Virus record (IMG/VR): IMGVR_UViG_3300030333_001235 | Location: 1 to 40,773 of that record | Strand: one strand, 5' to 3' | Length of the DNA stretch: 40,773 bases | Source: a virus | Shown here: positions 32,801 through 34,223 of the stretch, one piece after another | Layout of the letters: every line of letters starts with the position of its first letter | How positions within the stretch are numbered: the first letter of the stretch is position 1 | Notes under the pieces: model-generated | Told to the model about the DNA's origin: nothing | Databases searched by the model: none | What the model saw: the letters and a program-made list of their open reading frames with translations, nothing else | Translations under genes and position numbers: made by a program

Positions 32801-34218
32801 ATTGCAGTGGCATTAATACCACCATCAGGAGCCTCATCAATATAAACTAGGGGAGGATTGCTATATCCACTACCCATTGAAGAAACAGTGATGCTATCGA
32901 TGTTTACACGACCTTCACTGTCAATTGTTGGTTGAGTTATGATTGCTCCACCAGGATTCTTAAATGAAATCGCAGGAATGAAGTCATAACCACTTCCACT
33001 GTTAGTAATGGTCAAACTATCGACCATTCCAGTGGTATCGTTAACTGTAAGAGTTATTTGTGCTGCTGTACCATTAGGATCACTTGGTTGTGCAACAACT
33101 GGGATTGGAGGGTTATATGAGTTGTATCCTTGTCCACCATCGATCAAATTGATGTCTTTAATACCACCAATCAAAGATCTAGCAGTTGCAGCTCTACCAT
33201 CGTTACTTGTGATAGCAACTTTAGGTGCAAAATCTAATCTATACTTAGATCCACCATTTTTAGGGATTAATGCCCCAATTGTGCCATCATTAGCAACCTT
33301 AGCAATTGCTGTTGCTCCTGAACCGTAAGAAGGAGCAATATATTCAACAGAACGAATATGAATGGCATCAGCAGCCCCAATCTCGTTTTTGAAGATAACT
33401 CTATCTTGGAAAACGGTAAAATCTTCATAAGGGACTTGTAAACGACCATTTTTGTTAATTATTAGTCCAATTTCCGAAGTTGGAGTGTATGAAGACCCAT
33501 TTACTCGTAATGGATACTCTTTTGTGTTTTGCCACTCTTGCCAAGGAATAGAATCGGTTACAGTGATGGTTTGATCGGAATATCCAACCAAATATGTCAA
33601 TCTAGTGAATTCTGAGTCATCAGCACCAGTCCTATCTCTAGGTGGTGTATCAAAACGTATATTAAACCCTTCAATGAAGTAATCTACGTTTGGTACCAAC
33701 ATTGTGTTGTAAGTAATCACAATGAGGTGCTCTGCTGAAGGAGGAGCGACTGGAGTACCTAAAAAGCTTAGTTGGAAGTTATTTTCAACACCATCGAACA
33801 GTGTAAAGGGGTTTTCTAGCTGTTGCTTCTTCTTATTAAACTGTGGGAAAGAGATCCCAGGAGTAATAATAACATCAGGACCACGAGTAACAGATTCATA
33901 GTAAATTACCTCATTATCAATCATCAAGGATCCATTTTGACGCTGGAATCCGTCAATTTCCTCAACTTCTATCTTTTTATCATCTAATCCAATTTCGTTC
34001 AGCAAACTAGTTGAACTTGACAACTCATCAGAGGTATAATTGTCAAGATCAAGGTATCTTAGTAAATTATTAAGTATATCGTAAGGACGACCTGTTTTCT
34101 CCTGAGACTTATAGTATTCAAACAAGAAATTGACCAACTGTCGGTCTTCCTGACGAATAAACTCAGGTAGCTGATTTTCGACCCTATCAGAGACGTTAAT
34201 ATTCTTCGTAATCGGCAT
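5842..34218 (-). CDS. Giant gp7-like baseplate wedge protein with adhesin modules (9458 aa)
   Basis: One uninterrupted frame encodes 9,458 residues (about 1 MDa). It starts at ATG 34218, five bases after the gp6 stop, in the T4 gene 7 slot. T4 gp7 (about 1,030 residues) starts wedge assembly and binds gp6, gp25 and gp53. Visible modules, with approximate residues, are: gp7-like helices LVNFLFEYYKSQEK (28-45) and YISKGTKLATQYLFKILF (about 703-720); GGxGY repeats (300-607, 1130-1353, 1670-1836, 3120-3303, 9247-9310); degenerate YHYH (1380-1545); propeller-like region (1858-2226); LamG-like folds (2233-2433, 4428-4612, 5265-5430); CBM-like modules (2657-2787); gp7-like NHPAGF (about 3543); Cys-x-Arg-Asp helical repeats (3959-5226, 8220-8510); YPR array (5461-8199); C-terminal Ig-like domain (about 9345-9458). 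No signal peptide or membrane segment is seen. That it is an expanded gp7 is inferred; the virion role rests on its neighbours. Confidence 0.93.
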   Translation of the reverse strand: MPITKNINVSDRVENQLPEFIRQEDRQLVNFLFEYYKSQEKTGRPYDILNNLLRYLDLDNYTSDELSSSTSLLNEIGLDDKKIEVEEIDGFQRQNGSLMIDNEVIYYESVTRGPDVIITPGISFPQFNKKKQQLENPFTLFDGVENNFQLSFLGTPVAPPSAEHLIVITYNTMLVPNVDYFIEGFNIRFDTPPRDRTGADDSEFTRLTYLVGYSDQTITVTDSIPWQEWQNTKEYPLRVNGSSYTPTSEIGLIINKNGRLQVPYEDFTVFQDRVIFKNEIGAADAIHIRSVEYIAPSYGSGATAIAKVANDGTIGALIPKNGGSKYRLDFAPKVAITSNDGRAATARSLIGGIKDINLIDGGQGYNSYNPPIPVVAQPSDPNGTAAQITLTVNDTTGMVDSLTITNSGSGYDFIPAISFKNPGGAIITQPTIDSEGRVNIDSITVSSMGSGYSNPPLVYIDEAPDGGINATAISKINQDGQVYEIQITNRGRGYLTPPRTKIIDPIGAQVLDVTVASGSVTNIEMLTGGQGYTDAPSVYIVDDRKDGYGVPIGGTGALAQATIFNGEITDINIINFGTGYSEESPPKIYIAEPRAARASVDVGFDQVTGFDIIEEGESYAPSAFLGCARGVSGPVAYDNLHNEIYAGEAALRQSNHPAGSYVTNLDSLFIKEVFDKFRRQYLPTLDIDFSKVNPVQVIKNITDFYISKGTKLATQYLFKILFGEDVDLYYPKDEIISPSHATWVVDTILRAELIEGDPSNLIDSQINQYADEVDTSVTAASALIENVITIIEGTDTIYELAISEETLVGSFIIPYKTRLVEPLSTDGQIITVDSTIGWPERNGTIRINDEEEVQYKEKSLNQFIECTRSKNGIVEDWDPGTIVQSDIYVYVNRGTSEECKLRVLGIAEAGTTVLNDTGSYYLQGDKLKVANLGSTAEELRLQSWLYNVKKLIQVTSINPGGVNNQTATVVCDNPHGLLVSDQVTIYGANPVVYNGTFTVTSRIDQFTFSYQIAVPTEIVPGGNILLSVDLNRGKSDINSINKVVSEFTTNIQNAFFNDSYVYVAASGLPNYKIGPFTGSALIPGNQRKLLRFPRTVQTISERKTVDPGTPIGAWINGVSIWSYKSREFVQYGPLTSITVTNSGVNYDAGAKPNVEITGGGGSGATAEVVVNGSLDSFEVTEGGSGYTFSPLVSIVGGNGSGATAQAVITGGRVTRILVEQPGKDYTTQPLVSITGGGGSGATATANVRGTIQSVNVTNFGSGYTSLPSIKVNSGEGALAQPIVINGRIVSIAIINSGESYTTAPTVIINGDGFGAIAKATIGTIGEDKGRVLGITITNKGIGYTQGLTTVRLEAVGQLATFTPTVYQWNKNLEYDLDTKFDNARGYVFTGYNNQFGGEYAHLSDPKELRYVVGDNVFLDPVTQTFKELESNFQHSPIIGWAFDGNPIYGPYGYIDPTDANSGIRRMRTSFKLKTNVVYDEITNPDPARVDGPPISTYPAGTFVDDYYYDFQSGDLDNYNGRFCKTPEYPDGTYAYFVTIDASEAGLPEYPYICGPQFNSLPDDWNFSQIATQENIPDGVVRYRDPYTDVDIDVDRQPNQEADVFTTEIEGYPIIFEIQDSNNDGLIDANEQQEVLEMSEEATLQIYDYFPRVSAESRVDIEVETTTQFENAQIDGFVVENPGESYQVNDTVFFDNEGTGGFGASALIESVQGQRIIGYQKEIIGDRPYGVITTAEGHELRQQDEIIVNSRPVIDNTNKIFKVKVVAGVERINITQAGTGYNLDIPPTFELITASGQDAELSLVLEGTGQINDVNIINSGNGYDADNPPQIRVSHPQQFKKTRYWLTEYKEATGQVTIHHSITTAQRYTYICGSVLEPDGDQSAILAKFDDLGQLIWERDLIPTNGGTKKAEFVKMHIDDTPENDLIYVVGQSYDPNNSQYNPDVWLGKYESGFNNANAPDGVLLWQKSIAGISGLSRRDWVTDLDLDQDGRIYLCGYTDSNSPDPNDMWVIQCSIDGDLVEKRKLASADDSEEMHQIKWISNDRFMFVGVNDQNDDCIFGVFFYDGANIEIDWIRQIPTVGGYVRDPRFIIDNYDDVILIWNVYNSATSKWEKIQINKFPVATANTAWTWSKTVTVSGNVDSIKHAGISLDVFGNYTLVTDVIESQNQRYSVIHYLKYDGSVIKETKVDDTAEIGFQTKWHTVDNSGDCILAVDRQQSDQLAAYRFNDDTDRDYDFTKQDLATMTFHTTANAWIDTSIQKFGAGSLKLSGICPIKLPGLNLSTKEWSYRAWFSLATAQHTAQNTKPIFFDVTPIAGDSIQVELDGDSTSGNFEKFVIYVNSTEVASSAVATNWTTFGGAAWCHVTFQKREESLGLYQYEVFLNGNLVCNYQSTSDINVADVTLAGKYSGPVSGNSFIGWIDDFVVDDVAPYNTAYQLPTEEIPVTTSNSDSALIKFDRLHDKRASYTLTGLDKWSTIEFSDIETATTWADLNISAFSPWELGAGGLQILDMSQVAATFIPGTYTFTTTKSEYATKTSTVPSPLGKTLQISADVISKFYIRDALYQKIDNVLEFTFNQDIKLTKGAIIQQFNSAGVTQAYGTIVKVPEGTLLNPGYGNKYQIGKMYGTFNDDDRFRTDVADVNQIEGQYFNIDEPENPWQAATVYAQGDRVYSDKKIYEALGAGTSGTIQPTHTAGQASDGVINWVFIDDAGKFTLDLTTHPYPMPQYQGSDMLEWDEGLLYVVGQRVRHKLNVYEVASGGAGVSGTTAPVHTTGDASDGSVTWTFVSTSEPISDYARNLGYDLGNNYTVQIIEIHPGSLYIPEDVISVNSGNITVAEDEKSVVIGGLASVKKIRVTARLEKDIIRTATNRTKYVYCTSNSAHNFTAGSIIFTEGFQGTQFNGSFFIDQVIGSREYTFGIRDTAVSDPAFNNNAINSVNIYAKHPTLEFTRNHQYVFDVSDTSNFGYYLSFSQDNQYKLEYSFNNIERSGTPGIPLGAGQYPFVKFSVLGDVTNISYYFDPSRTGSDSPVGPLSFIDVITTPFEGTFTVTEVPTDTSFKFQLLKEPERNNAEVGTDEFDQVYSYYSTTSTRAVGPINTIQLVSPGGFYQKLPIISDIASFRQIEKIVVVDGGTEYAPGVYYDVPVAGDGEGGKATITVEVDDEVGSGTITNAQVADPGKGYTIASIDIDAIPGILGQTLAGSGGAVNVVIPAEGTGASVFLTGGNIGKIKRLKNNEFGFGYSHDYTLKPEITFPVNLQLFNTSILSQIKITDPGAGYTSTPAVVIEGGAGYSSEPTVTLKSEFNYVVNLDLNYLQFNFPHGITTGAEVQFRSDDIGSTEGELPKPSTAGLTQLVAGQTYYAIAGEAAGLETDQLRFGLTLQSAQAGSYVTFLTQGSGRQTLLTEVFGGKATAVVETSRFLEGEEVFQGSAIETATAIGSVSTNTGWQIGPKILKIVDYTGDWAKGEKVTGVISKASGVIDNFSIARGVLNIGSLTKTPGRFIDDVGKPSEIVQKIQDSFFYQNFSYVVQSEIPITEWKTQVLENNHPAGFNMFGQLQLSGGKDVSGRKIGTEFTKKVNIQNYSNVNQITSFGAAQPIYTDYNNTEVLFRKKRLTSSEEILTSIVKKMDDISDQFDGIKKSFPITVEGETVIVKDNQLMITLNGIIQSPGVSYQIVGGNLVFSEPPKPPSKVNYRILGVTPTPIYRIALYDGFGGTNYGIFPTLGQQIQGQLSDVVATVIDSGTNHLDVINLVGGSFQLNEQIKRGELFAALVESVTLVNSPTIFRFGEGLTNLDGDTAYVEETNVDAEGVVNDRIVVSKTSGTPRFETGIFDFKLNEFIYSASSKIAGQITYIAPYSDPINEEVVDELIINKGTTFQGLLFERLVSLENPNVILDDISQSSITPTEINNSDERINADFLDFEQVRTTEITYSQVTGGQFTLGEVIRNKKVFYGNPISVFHGNAANRFLDAKRNISNNKQEIIDFAEAQIAIDHPDYYFPNDVITNSWSRFKDAYRLIQNNKAMIAGMAFDDMKTQYPSSSIPSDAKCKRDLEYMIDAISIDVFAGGNVYTRKFVQQFFTAEGVYQHVNAQSAETRFAFEKAKDRMKAAVANQYSGTINAVNSGDSWTGYQDLTITADPSPNDNYGTPGSNTNNADSQNCSDVQAAITTLWEFTDEALNNASLNDVPDETVGTYSPHQELCRRDLGYFIDAIANDLGSGGQYNTVEFTKKFFDAAGVPLTNGIAGEEAQAITAFQAARDLMYRAINNLMYWKDLSGVGYNLNDPTTYTGGVAPANTYDANYASGNNQDINNCANVKTYIGTLSDIATVAFNAGNLTNVNALTVTDGTFQDGETIRTTKIGYKNRSRGLFVIGDQIKGITSGALFEALGSNSGLKWIFAGNITGTFQQGEYITNSLLTATNCTQSVIVKKAELSGSKSIYVPSNAILKTPESLDFEFGTGDFTIESWIRPAANVGTQYLFDFRRLSSAQGLNIRMDGQAIKVYNGTTLGINSGNVVATTGTWYHLSVVRSSGVTQMYINGAQVGSNWADTNTYLYASASIGMDFNQTSHWAGHIDNLYIKKGTADHTTGFTAPTQVDYTEDNIVLGLDGEAPFILSTTEVYAEYSGSRSSNAAAKKVDYANLLTIIEDVDLGRQEFRDCADIIDLNGAWIAEEAVGRMKAAFSDFTIKGDVPAENSYGGTDKCIRDTKDYILGALVKDLREGGNYHTIYTARTYLTVGGELNFIGNEILQSLFTWNEVVKLAKDVITTTDTTLTGVYTTRLRIPNNFSSPAAANVQAEITTLGDDLLKVIAPNDQRFREGGFQLWKNRDYIAEETAGYIQNKYEKEINGTVYDFLEMPGFGQPYCERDIKDFIIPGVIADLVTGGTYQTQSVIDKYLDDQNNILNVEHELSAMMDAFEYAKMLSMKAINNLLMSPGETSANLTDNDGNALGLPAYVQEEYYSPVYTTRVAYRDSTIVLDTEGYPQANRSSNDRYLDAAESIWTNRHLIAKECVSIMNDLSKYENLQIPGGHVNCEDDVIDMIEALVHDIRFDCNEKTYDAAALYVETEDNSLKHIETEYEATITVVKILRDICTMVMRNAFGRDYVEGHEPDLKPVQTYEQNPRDDLFWKCGDAIDGNIRYIAEQAVAAGLQQYPGLLIPGGSINCVHDVTDILRSLVFNLKYGGNNWMQYASEFYTTYNGNLDHVTNASTETNWIINKAKEYAVRAMKGQVITNDAGHTVDQVIYDAVPRPVTSLFNSGTDGIQINQPNNIITRSFKFGEDKISTTDTGTGIVPTEDAVFRLVTKLPSSPIDCCLFEAGDSTAGIWVGIRDGGSYFRIRAGNGANSYSGGASYTSDTGLAMMDLQVSNLSSYFDNGDHEIVFEITIGGTVQVGPGAIKLWIDGNFISEVTTPGGQNTGLAGGGGIFASANYAGFGSSAGSIVAGESATVNTFTVNVGPAPTIAYNITDAKYDSSTGDLWLDVGSHNHTVGTYLKLVSNSINFTCDMDNHQSTHSYPRSGDPAGNTAIEVLKVGNTEHTASTAAYNPESGMMTITIADHGLTDSTTHTAKDAAYDPDSGVLQITCDDHGFKTGDQVKIHNGSLIFTCSQDNYATKHGYPRQKDPAGDQWLLVEEVTNKDVFKVNVGSTPRVEYNVSDADYNQVDGELTLDVGNHRFVGATHHVATYSEYDAAKGHLKLTVGGHKITKGEQIQITENSMTFTCSMDNHYTNHVYPRPTDPCVGKWLDVVESDIPGGTFTVDVGKSPIVGYNPTAATFNSETGALTLTIGSHSLAAGTHIKLAQGSLTFTCDMDDHHSHHSYPRPKDPVHNEPLPIVSTTSDSITVNVGITPKVEYDVSAASFDTSNGRLNLTTDRKFSFRDRSIHSVSGATYNGSTGLMRLTVANHNFANGDYVKLDDGAVTFTCDMDNNATNHAYPRASDPYSGKWMDVRNVSRDQFDVYVGKTPEIPFTVSDATYNPSNGTLILEIGEHDLVVGHNIKLTQDSVAFTCLLDNNVTTKTYPRSSGSAYIGNSGADPFYNKPITIQNVTATTIELNVGVSSDLTTHTFAPNVGLTPTAIDHNPVTGKMKISIPGHNLQNGDFIKIADNSLTFTCAMDLHATDHTYPRCHDPASGSWLKVENVTGNEFDVQVLTDIPQSNTTLHLFKSATPNCITTSVVKSGGVYNHTYVTSSANCLRHAGDSVRLKDDSLTFTCNMDGHSAQKTYPRAATTTHTPSDVKYDPNTGLLKFTVNNHGFLPHTYIKIADNSLAFSCKKDTHRFTPTDVDYNPTTGDMVLEFGVSHGLVPNQDMIKITPESITLTCDFNSDGNTTPKSYPRATGAATSTGRDYAYDTYLNITAVTSTSITVNVNGGQGAVTDTSVHNFVSASTDCITAIDVSSHSYPRPSDPVSGKWIMIQESSTHTFQVEVLDVIPSTHTSVHAFLSAATNCITHKKDFFYDTNIPIWDLGKTEHTATDIAYHPTEGKMTVTLANSFTPPNTYTPNTVTFYPATGILRVTQPGHPIHNGDKIFIRDESLTFRCDEDSQATDHLYPRSTDPVSGQWLKVFNRGINTYDVQVGNLFGQAAISNNTTHVCTNISAAAIWHAQDYVKFDENAITLSCTKDQNATNHTYPRRTDPTFDQWLPISNVSGTGFDVHVGKSGINDVYDHTFVSFASNGLKRQTGTITLDVGDGAISNSDAHTFISATSGALVGGGQYNHNFVASGQHASVTDASYNPTTGWMTLTVPNHGFMDGESIQIANNSLVFTCLQDSNATEHSYPRTSDPVSGEWIRIYNTTDDTFDVKVLDEVPSTNQTTHLFVRATANGITRAAIATGGDYDHKFVAPAKLTPTNASYNPTTGVMTLTVAKHGMKNGTRIMVDDGFVTFTCDQDGDQSNHAYPRATDPYSDEWMKVFNVTTDTFDVQVLFNIPSTNTTTHSFVSARPKSITVATLMKGNDSIKLAPNGLTFTCSMDGNSTDHSYPRLTDPAYNNSLRIVDDGVTRHSPTGATYTPSTGVLQLTVPNHGFANDDFIKLDDYALNLTCDMDNNSDNHAYPRGTDPISGKWVQISNVQTNSFEVNVGTTSAVSYTPTDADYTPTTGEMELNIGNHPLKVGQSVKIATGGIVLECDQDGYSSTNAYPRNIIDNFTPTNAVYSGETGYLTITSNGHGLDNGSLVKIDDNAITLRCTMDGSTNDKTYPRSSDPISGKWKAIENADTDTFDIFVGKSEFKSFDPQNVDYNPANGNMEITVGPDHGITTAHSVYINPLSMTFTCAQDNHQTDHAYPRPNGTGGATSDDPAYQDAVAVTAVTDSTITVNVNPSPSGASNHAHIFKPAVGKTPTAITYSGVSGVMTVTLNSHGMTTGEQIMFEDNSLIFTCGKDDHATEHAYPRHGDPASNRWLTITRIDDNRFTVKVLDITPSTNTSAHTFKRAKTGAIKRGTIRAGGSFTHTFQSFANNGLKAKRDRAYDHSIEIKKVGHAKYTAAGAAFNAATGVLTLTVTNNPFSNGDRIKLADNSLVMTCDMDGNATNHSYPRATDPAHDKWLTVSNVSGNNFDVNVGKTPRANYLVSAATYEPTTGEMTMTIGNHNFRGGSTHTVTDGAYNPTTGIMTLTIANHGFTIGDRIMMTDESIQFSCGFGGASGNDAIKAYPRSTDPISNTWVPVTNITQNTFDIQVLASAPSTNTDAHTFHSAAPNGVKVAHESVFIEEKSLVFKCLADSNGSEHRYPRPNGYGGASADDPYYDTTVPIISATDTTITVNVGISSNTTQHTFVRSENAFTPTGANFVPGTGVLTVTIPNHPFANGDKVQVKNESFTFTCAEDGGQSNHAYPRVSDPASNNSWLTVSNVSGNNFDINVGTSSNTTTHTWVSSLDGAVIRGVVRGGGEYTHAFVSAVNDGIHWENSTITVDVGETVAGNYTHRFASATSGAVTAGGNYTHTFDSAKHNSLHHQSGKITINVDVAASNNQYDHQFVSAVPGAVISGGSYTHTFVSADEGGIEKANDYVYIDDYALGFSCDLDQHETTHLYPRPTDHASNEWLAVSNVTTDTFDIQVLSGVPSTFIGSHTFKSCKTGGIRVQNGMIMVNVGKSPAGDTHQHTFVSANTGALIQGGNYKHNFVSALANCIKNNNTGDTFTPTDAYYVPTTGQLTLTVVGHTLRTDDTVTIDSNSLTFTCSQDQNATNHTYPRVTDFADGQKLQVQEANSWAWPTSDLDYYRNRLVSNDYTGNEGQNVENEITQLVQMVTDAISNPNNVAGRSYDMPIIWPVKYTPEVVVRDLDITYDFSGGGQDANGTWNQTCQETASAIDTLLDIYIETINEAVNNSANYLVNSVTKTFPFNSNTQYQSGTCYNVTSAIDTLYDLMTHALGGGENNSKNIANMILFNQQAIAARAFSDTQTNYPTTNLTITFAEDCLKAVRYDLVTGGNAGAFRMTQDWFDGEGNFIAFQNVTRSHLLFCLTRVREYIKSVMYLHTEDPVWLANYDVYIPEARLEWNQEAVEFMIDASLNPIEYALEMSSFPTNASVQWIPSTDAVNRLTRYETGWDYNTDPALVTLTPEVRVGFDRSEYRIRINRANQFRRGDVLSYIPASDTSLTGLTGQTYFYCLTATAQWFEIGASYIHDGRFRTLQVDSSNDGAQIFSVVRRSGVTRTASTYPTDDSACPIQGGMNPADVIYGGTSGAAAEIGTVQENVASIRQIYKHFDVGSVSQTTPGVSDTYTNGEQVVVQGATSNAGTMLQSTPAPADTAISFLKLHTISGTINVADILEGSDSGTTSTVTAITDRFLINVERGAFATGDWFFSKSAATEGYMDEYVSKSGSLTGNEGGRITIDVETIEAPWIPGDIIYGSVTDYILDIKGIAGTQLQLNQYIHGRYTLELNLGPAIIDTGITDTFRVGDEVSLLQGTLQKDPGFTAVVTKYVLDTDAGIHKLWIGSIQPVGAGAPISELTVGTNNIGKVEIGSNFPTIYAQVTSYTETTYSSYAKVVAIEQQGITATIWVEDAVGNLMDNMTIESDFGWSAAISAARTLDGRVDRYFRGFDGTQTIFDLTISNGQAYFPDPAGHLLAFVNGILQPPGGNQSYVAFSDKIQFAEPPEVGSQFIGYYVGKLRQLDDISFEFDSLRSSFNLKRGGLFYSLTLTEGVSSNVIRPENNILVSLNGIIQEPGVAYEIVGSRIIFAEVPRAGSTFVGFSYIGSDADVIAATVVPPVEAGDKLDIDGEEFAREVALIESSNSLITFEYTGSVKGRNAAAISEITYGQITNAILTNPGDGYTSRPNVDVISSSGFDARLKALMGITRIDVKTPGLGYSSPVVAIDNVVPDDYTEPVGGPINGGFDVLAGEGSEYQDGGTTIDPGTIAIVIDPVNVTVNQGQTAGFTVVSTVTNGQTMNYQWQKKEYGTQTWSNIIGANQATYQTVSAAQADDGDEYRVAITAAGATPVYSLSAILSVQTGATVLTGFTPNIIFDDI
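8690..9565 (-). other. Second helical segment of the giant protein, C-terminal to the YPR array
   Basis: This is a domain inside the giant gene, residues about 8220-8510. It is predominantly helical by eye (VENEITQLVQMVTDAI, ASAIDTLLDIYIETINEAV, LFCLTRVREYIKSVMY) and contains one more copy of the C-x3-RYDLVTGGN unit near residues 8407-8431. The unit is of the same family as the six copies before the array, so the array and the third LamG-like domain appear to lie within one helical-repeat region. Confidence 0.6.
10679..10710 (-). repeat. 32-base perfect direct repeat, copy 1
   Basis: Bases 10679-10710 are identical to 11573-11604. Both encode the strand and turn NVSGNNF that closes a YPR unit, preceded by a W-L-x-V-S segment. 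Identity at this length in otherwise diverged repeats suggests recent duplication or gene conversion. Confidence 0.8.
11573..11604 (-). repeat. 32-base perfect direct repeat, copy 2
   Basis: This is the second copy of the repeat at 10679-10710, 894 bases away and in the same orientation and frame, so recombination between the two would remove 298 residues and keep the frame open. Confidence 0.8.
17925..18425 (-). other. LamG-like domain 3 of the giant protein
   Basis: This is a domain inside the giant gene, residues about 5265-5430. Features of a concanavalin-A-like jelly roll are FRLVTKLPS, GIWVGIRDGGSYFRIRAG, GDHEIVFEI, and IKLWIDGNFISEV before a Gly-rich stretch. It sits immediately N-terminal to the YPR array. 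Assignment is by pattern only and less clear than LamG-like domain 2. Confidence 0.55.
18540..22345 (-). repeat. Cys-x-Arg-Asp helical repeats in the giant protein (six copies)
   Basis: Residues about 3959-5226 contain a helical unit whose core reads C-x-R-D-x-x-[YD]-x-I-x-A-[LI]-x-x-D-x-x-x-G-G-N. Examples are CKRDLEYMIDAISIDVF, CRRDLGYFIDAIANDL, CIRDTKDYILGALVKDL, CERDIKDFIIPGVIADL, CEDDVIDMIEALVHDI and CVHDVTDILRSLVFNL. Between cores are helices of the type AxxxFxxAKDRMKAAV or AKMLSMKAINNLL. LamG-like domain 2 interrupts the series between copies 2 and 3. I recall such units in other marine T4-like structural proteins; no function is known to me. Confidence 0.7.
20385..20935 (-). other. 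LamG-like (concanavalin-A-like) domain 2 of the giant protein
   Basis: This is a domain inside the giant gene, residues about 4428-4612. It is a textbook LamG/LamGL pattern: SKSIYVPSN, FGTGDFTIESWIRP, YLFDFRR, IKVYNGTTLG, GTWYHLSVVRSSGVTQMYING, SIGMDF, and HIDNLYIKKG. Such folds usually bind carbohydrate or protein ligands. The ligand here is unknown. Confidence 0.75.
25860..26250 (-). other. Two CBM-like modules in the giant protein
   Basis: Two tandem modules of about 50 residues lie at residues about 2657-2787. Each follows W-x-x-x-x-x-Y-x-x-G-[DQ]-x-V, then Y-E-x-x-G-x-G-x-S-G-T-x-x-P-x-H-T-x-G-x-x-SDG-x-x-x-W-x-F. The spacing of Trp, Tyr and Gly resembles small chitin-binding-type carbohydrate modules that recur in phage tail proteins. 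Sugar binding is inferred. Confidence 0.55.
26920..27520 (-). other. LamG-like domain 1 of the giant protein
   Basis: Residues about 2233-2433 follow the LamG pattern: FGAGSLKLSG, LSTKEWSYRAWFSL, FFDVTPIAGDSIQVELDG, AWCHVTFQKR, YEVFLNGNLV, VTLAGKY, and FIGWIDDFVVDD. It directly follows the propeller-like region. Confidence 0.65.
27540..28645 (-). other. Beta-propeller-like region of the giant protein
   Basis: Residues about 1858-2226 hold repeated blades with the feel of SBBP or related propellers: YTYICGSV, AILAKFDDLGQLIWERDL, DLIYVVGQSY, DVWLGKYE, DLDLDQDGRIYLCGYTDS, MWVIQCSIDGDLVEKR, DRFMFVGVND, GNYTLVTDV and DCILAVDR. The pattern G-x-[IL]-Y-[LV]-x-G-[QY] recurs about every 50-60 residues. 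A propeller fold is inferred. Confidence 0.6.
29590..30040 (-). other. Degenerate YHYH domain in the giant protein
   Basis: Residues about 1393-1543 match the YHYH domain of the next gene: IIGWAFDGNPIYGPYGY versus IIGIAFDGFPIYGPYAY, PAGTFVDDYYYD versus PAGTLMEDYEYV, and NGRFCKTPEYPDGTYAYF versus NGRFCITPEYPDGTYAYF. The giant copy lacks the YHYH tetrad itself (YAHLSDP in the corresponding region), so the core is retained without the namesake residues. Confidence 0.75.
30160..30830 (-). repeat. GGxGY beta-repeats of the giant protein, set 2
   Basis: Residues about 1130-1353 contain successive units such as VTNSGVNYDAGAKPNVEI, GGGGSGATAEVVVNG, TEGGSGYTFSPLVSI, GGNGSGATAQAVITGG, TNFGSGYTSLPSIKV and INSGESYTTAPTVIING. 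They match the repeats in the 613-residue protein and in the right-edge protein. A related set 1 lies at 32400-33330 in the same gene. Confidence 0.75.
32400..33330 (-). repeat. GGxGY beta-repeats of the giant protein, set 1
   Basis: Residues about 297-607 hold units such as GSGATAIAKV, IDGGQGYNSYNPPIPV, TNSGSGYDFIPAISF, SSMGSGYSNPPLVYI, TNRGRGYLTPPRTKI, LTGGQGYTDAPSVYI and NFGTGYSEESPPKIYI. They lie between the two N-terminal gp7-like segments, suggesting insertion into that domain. Confidence 0.75.
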
Positions 34219-34223
34219 CTATC

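Noticed and set aside
5842-34218. Bacterial RTX/adhesin or polyketide/nonribosomal giant gene
   Set aside because: No catalytic domains, RTX nonapeptides, secretion signal or cell-wall anchor were seen, and the gene is locked between phage baseplate genes gp6 and gp8.
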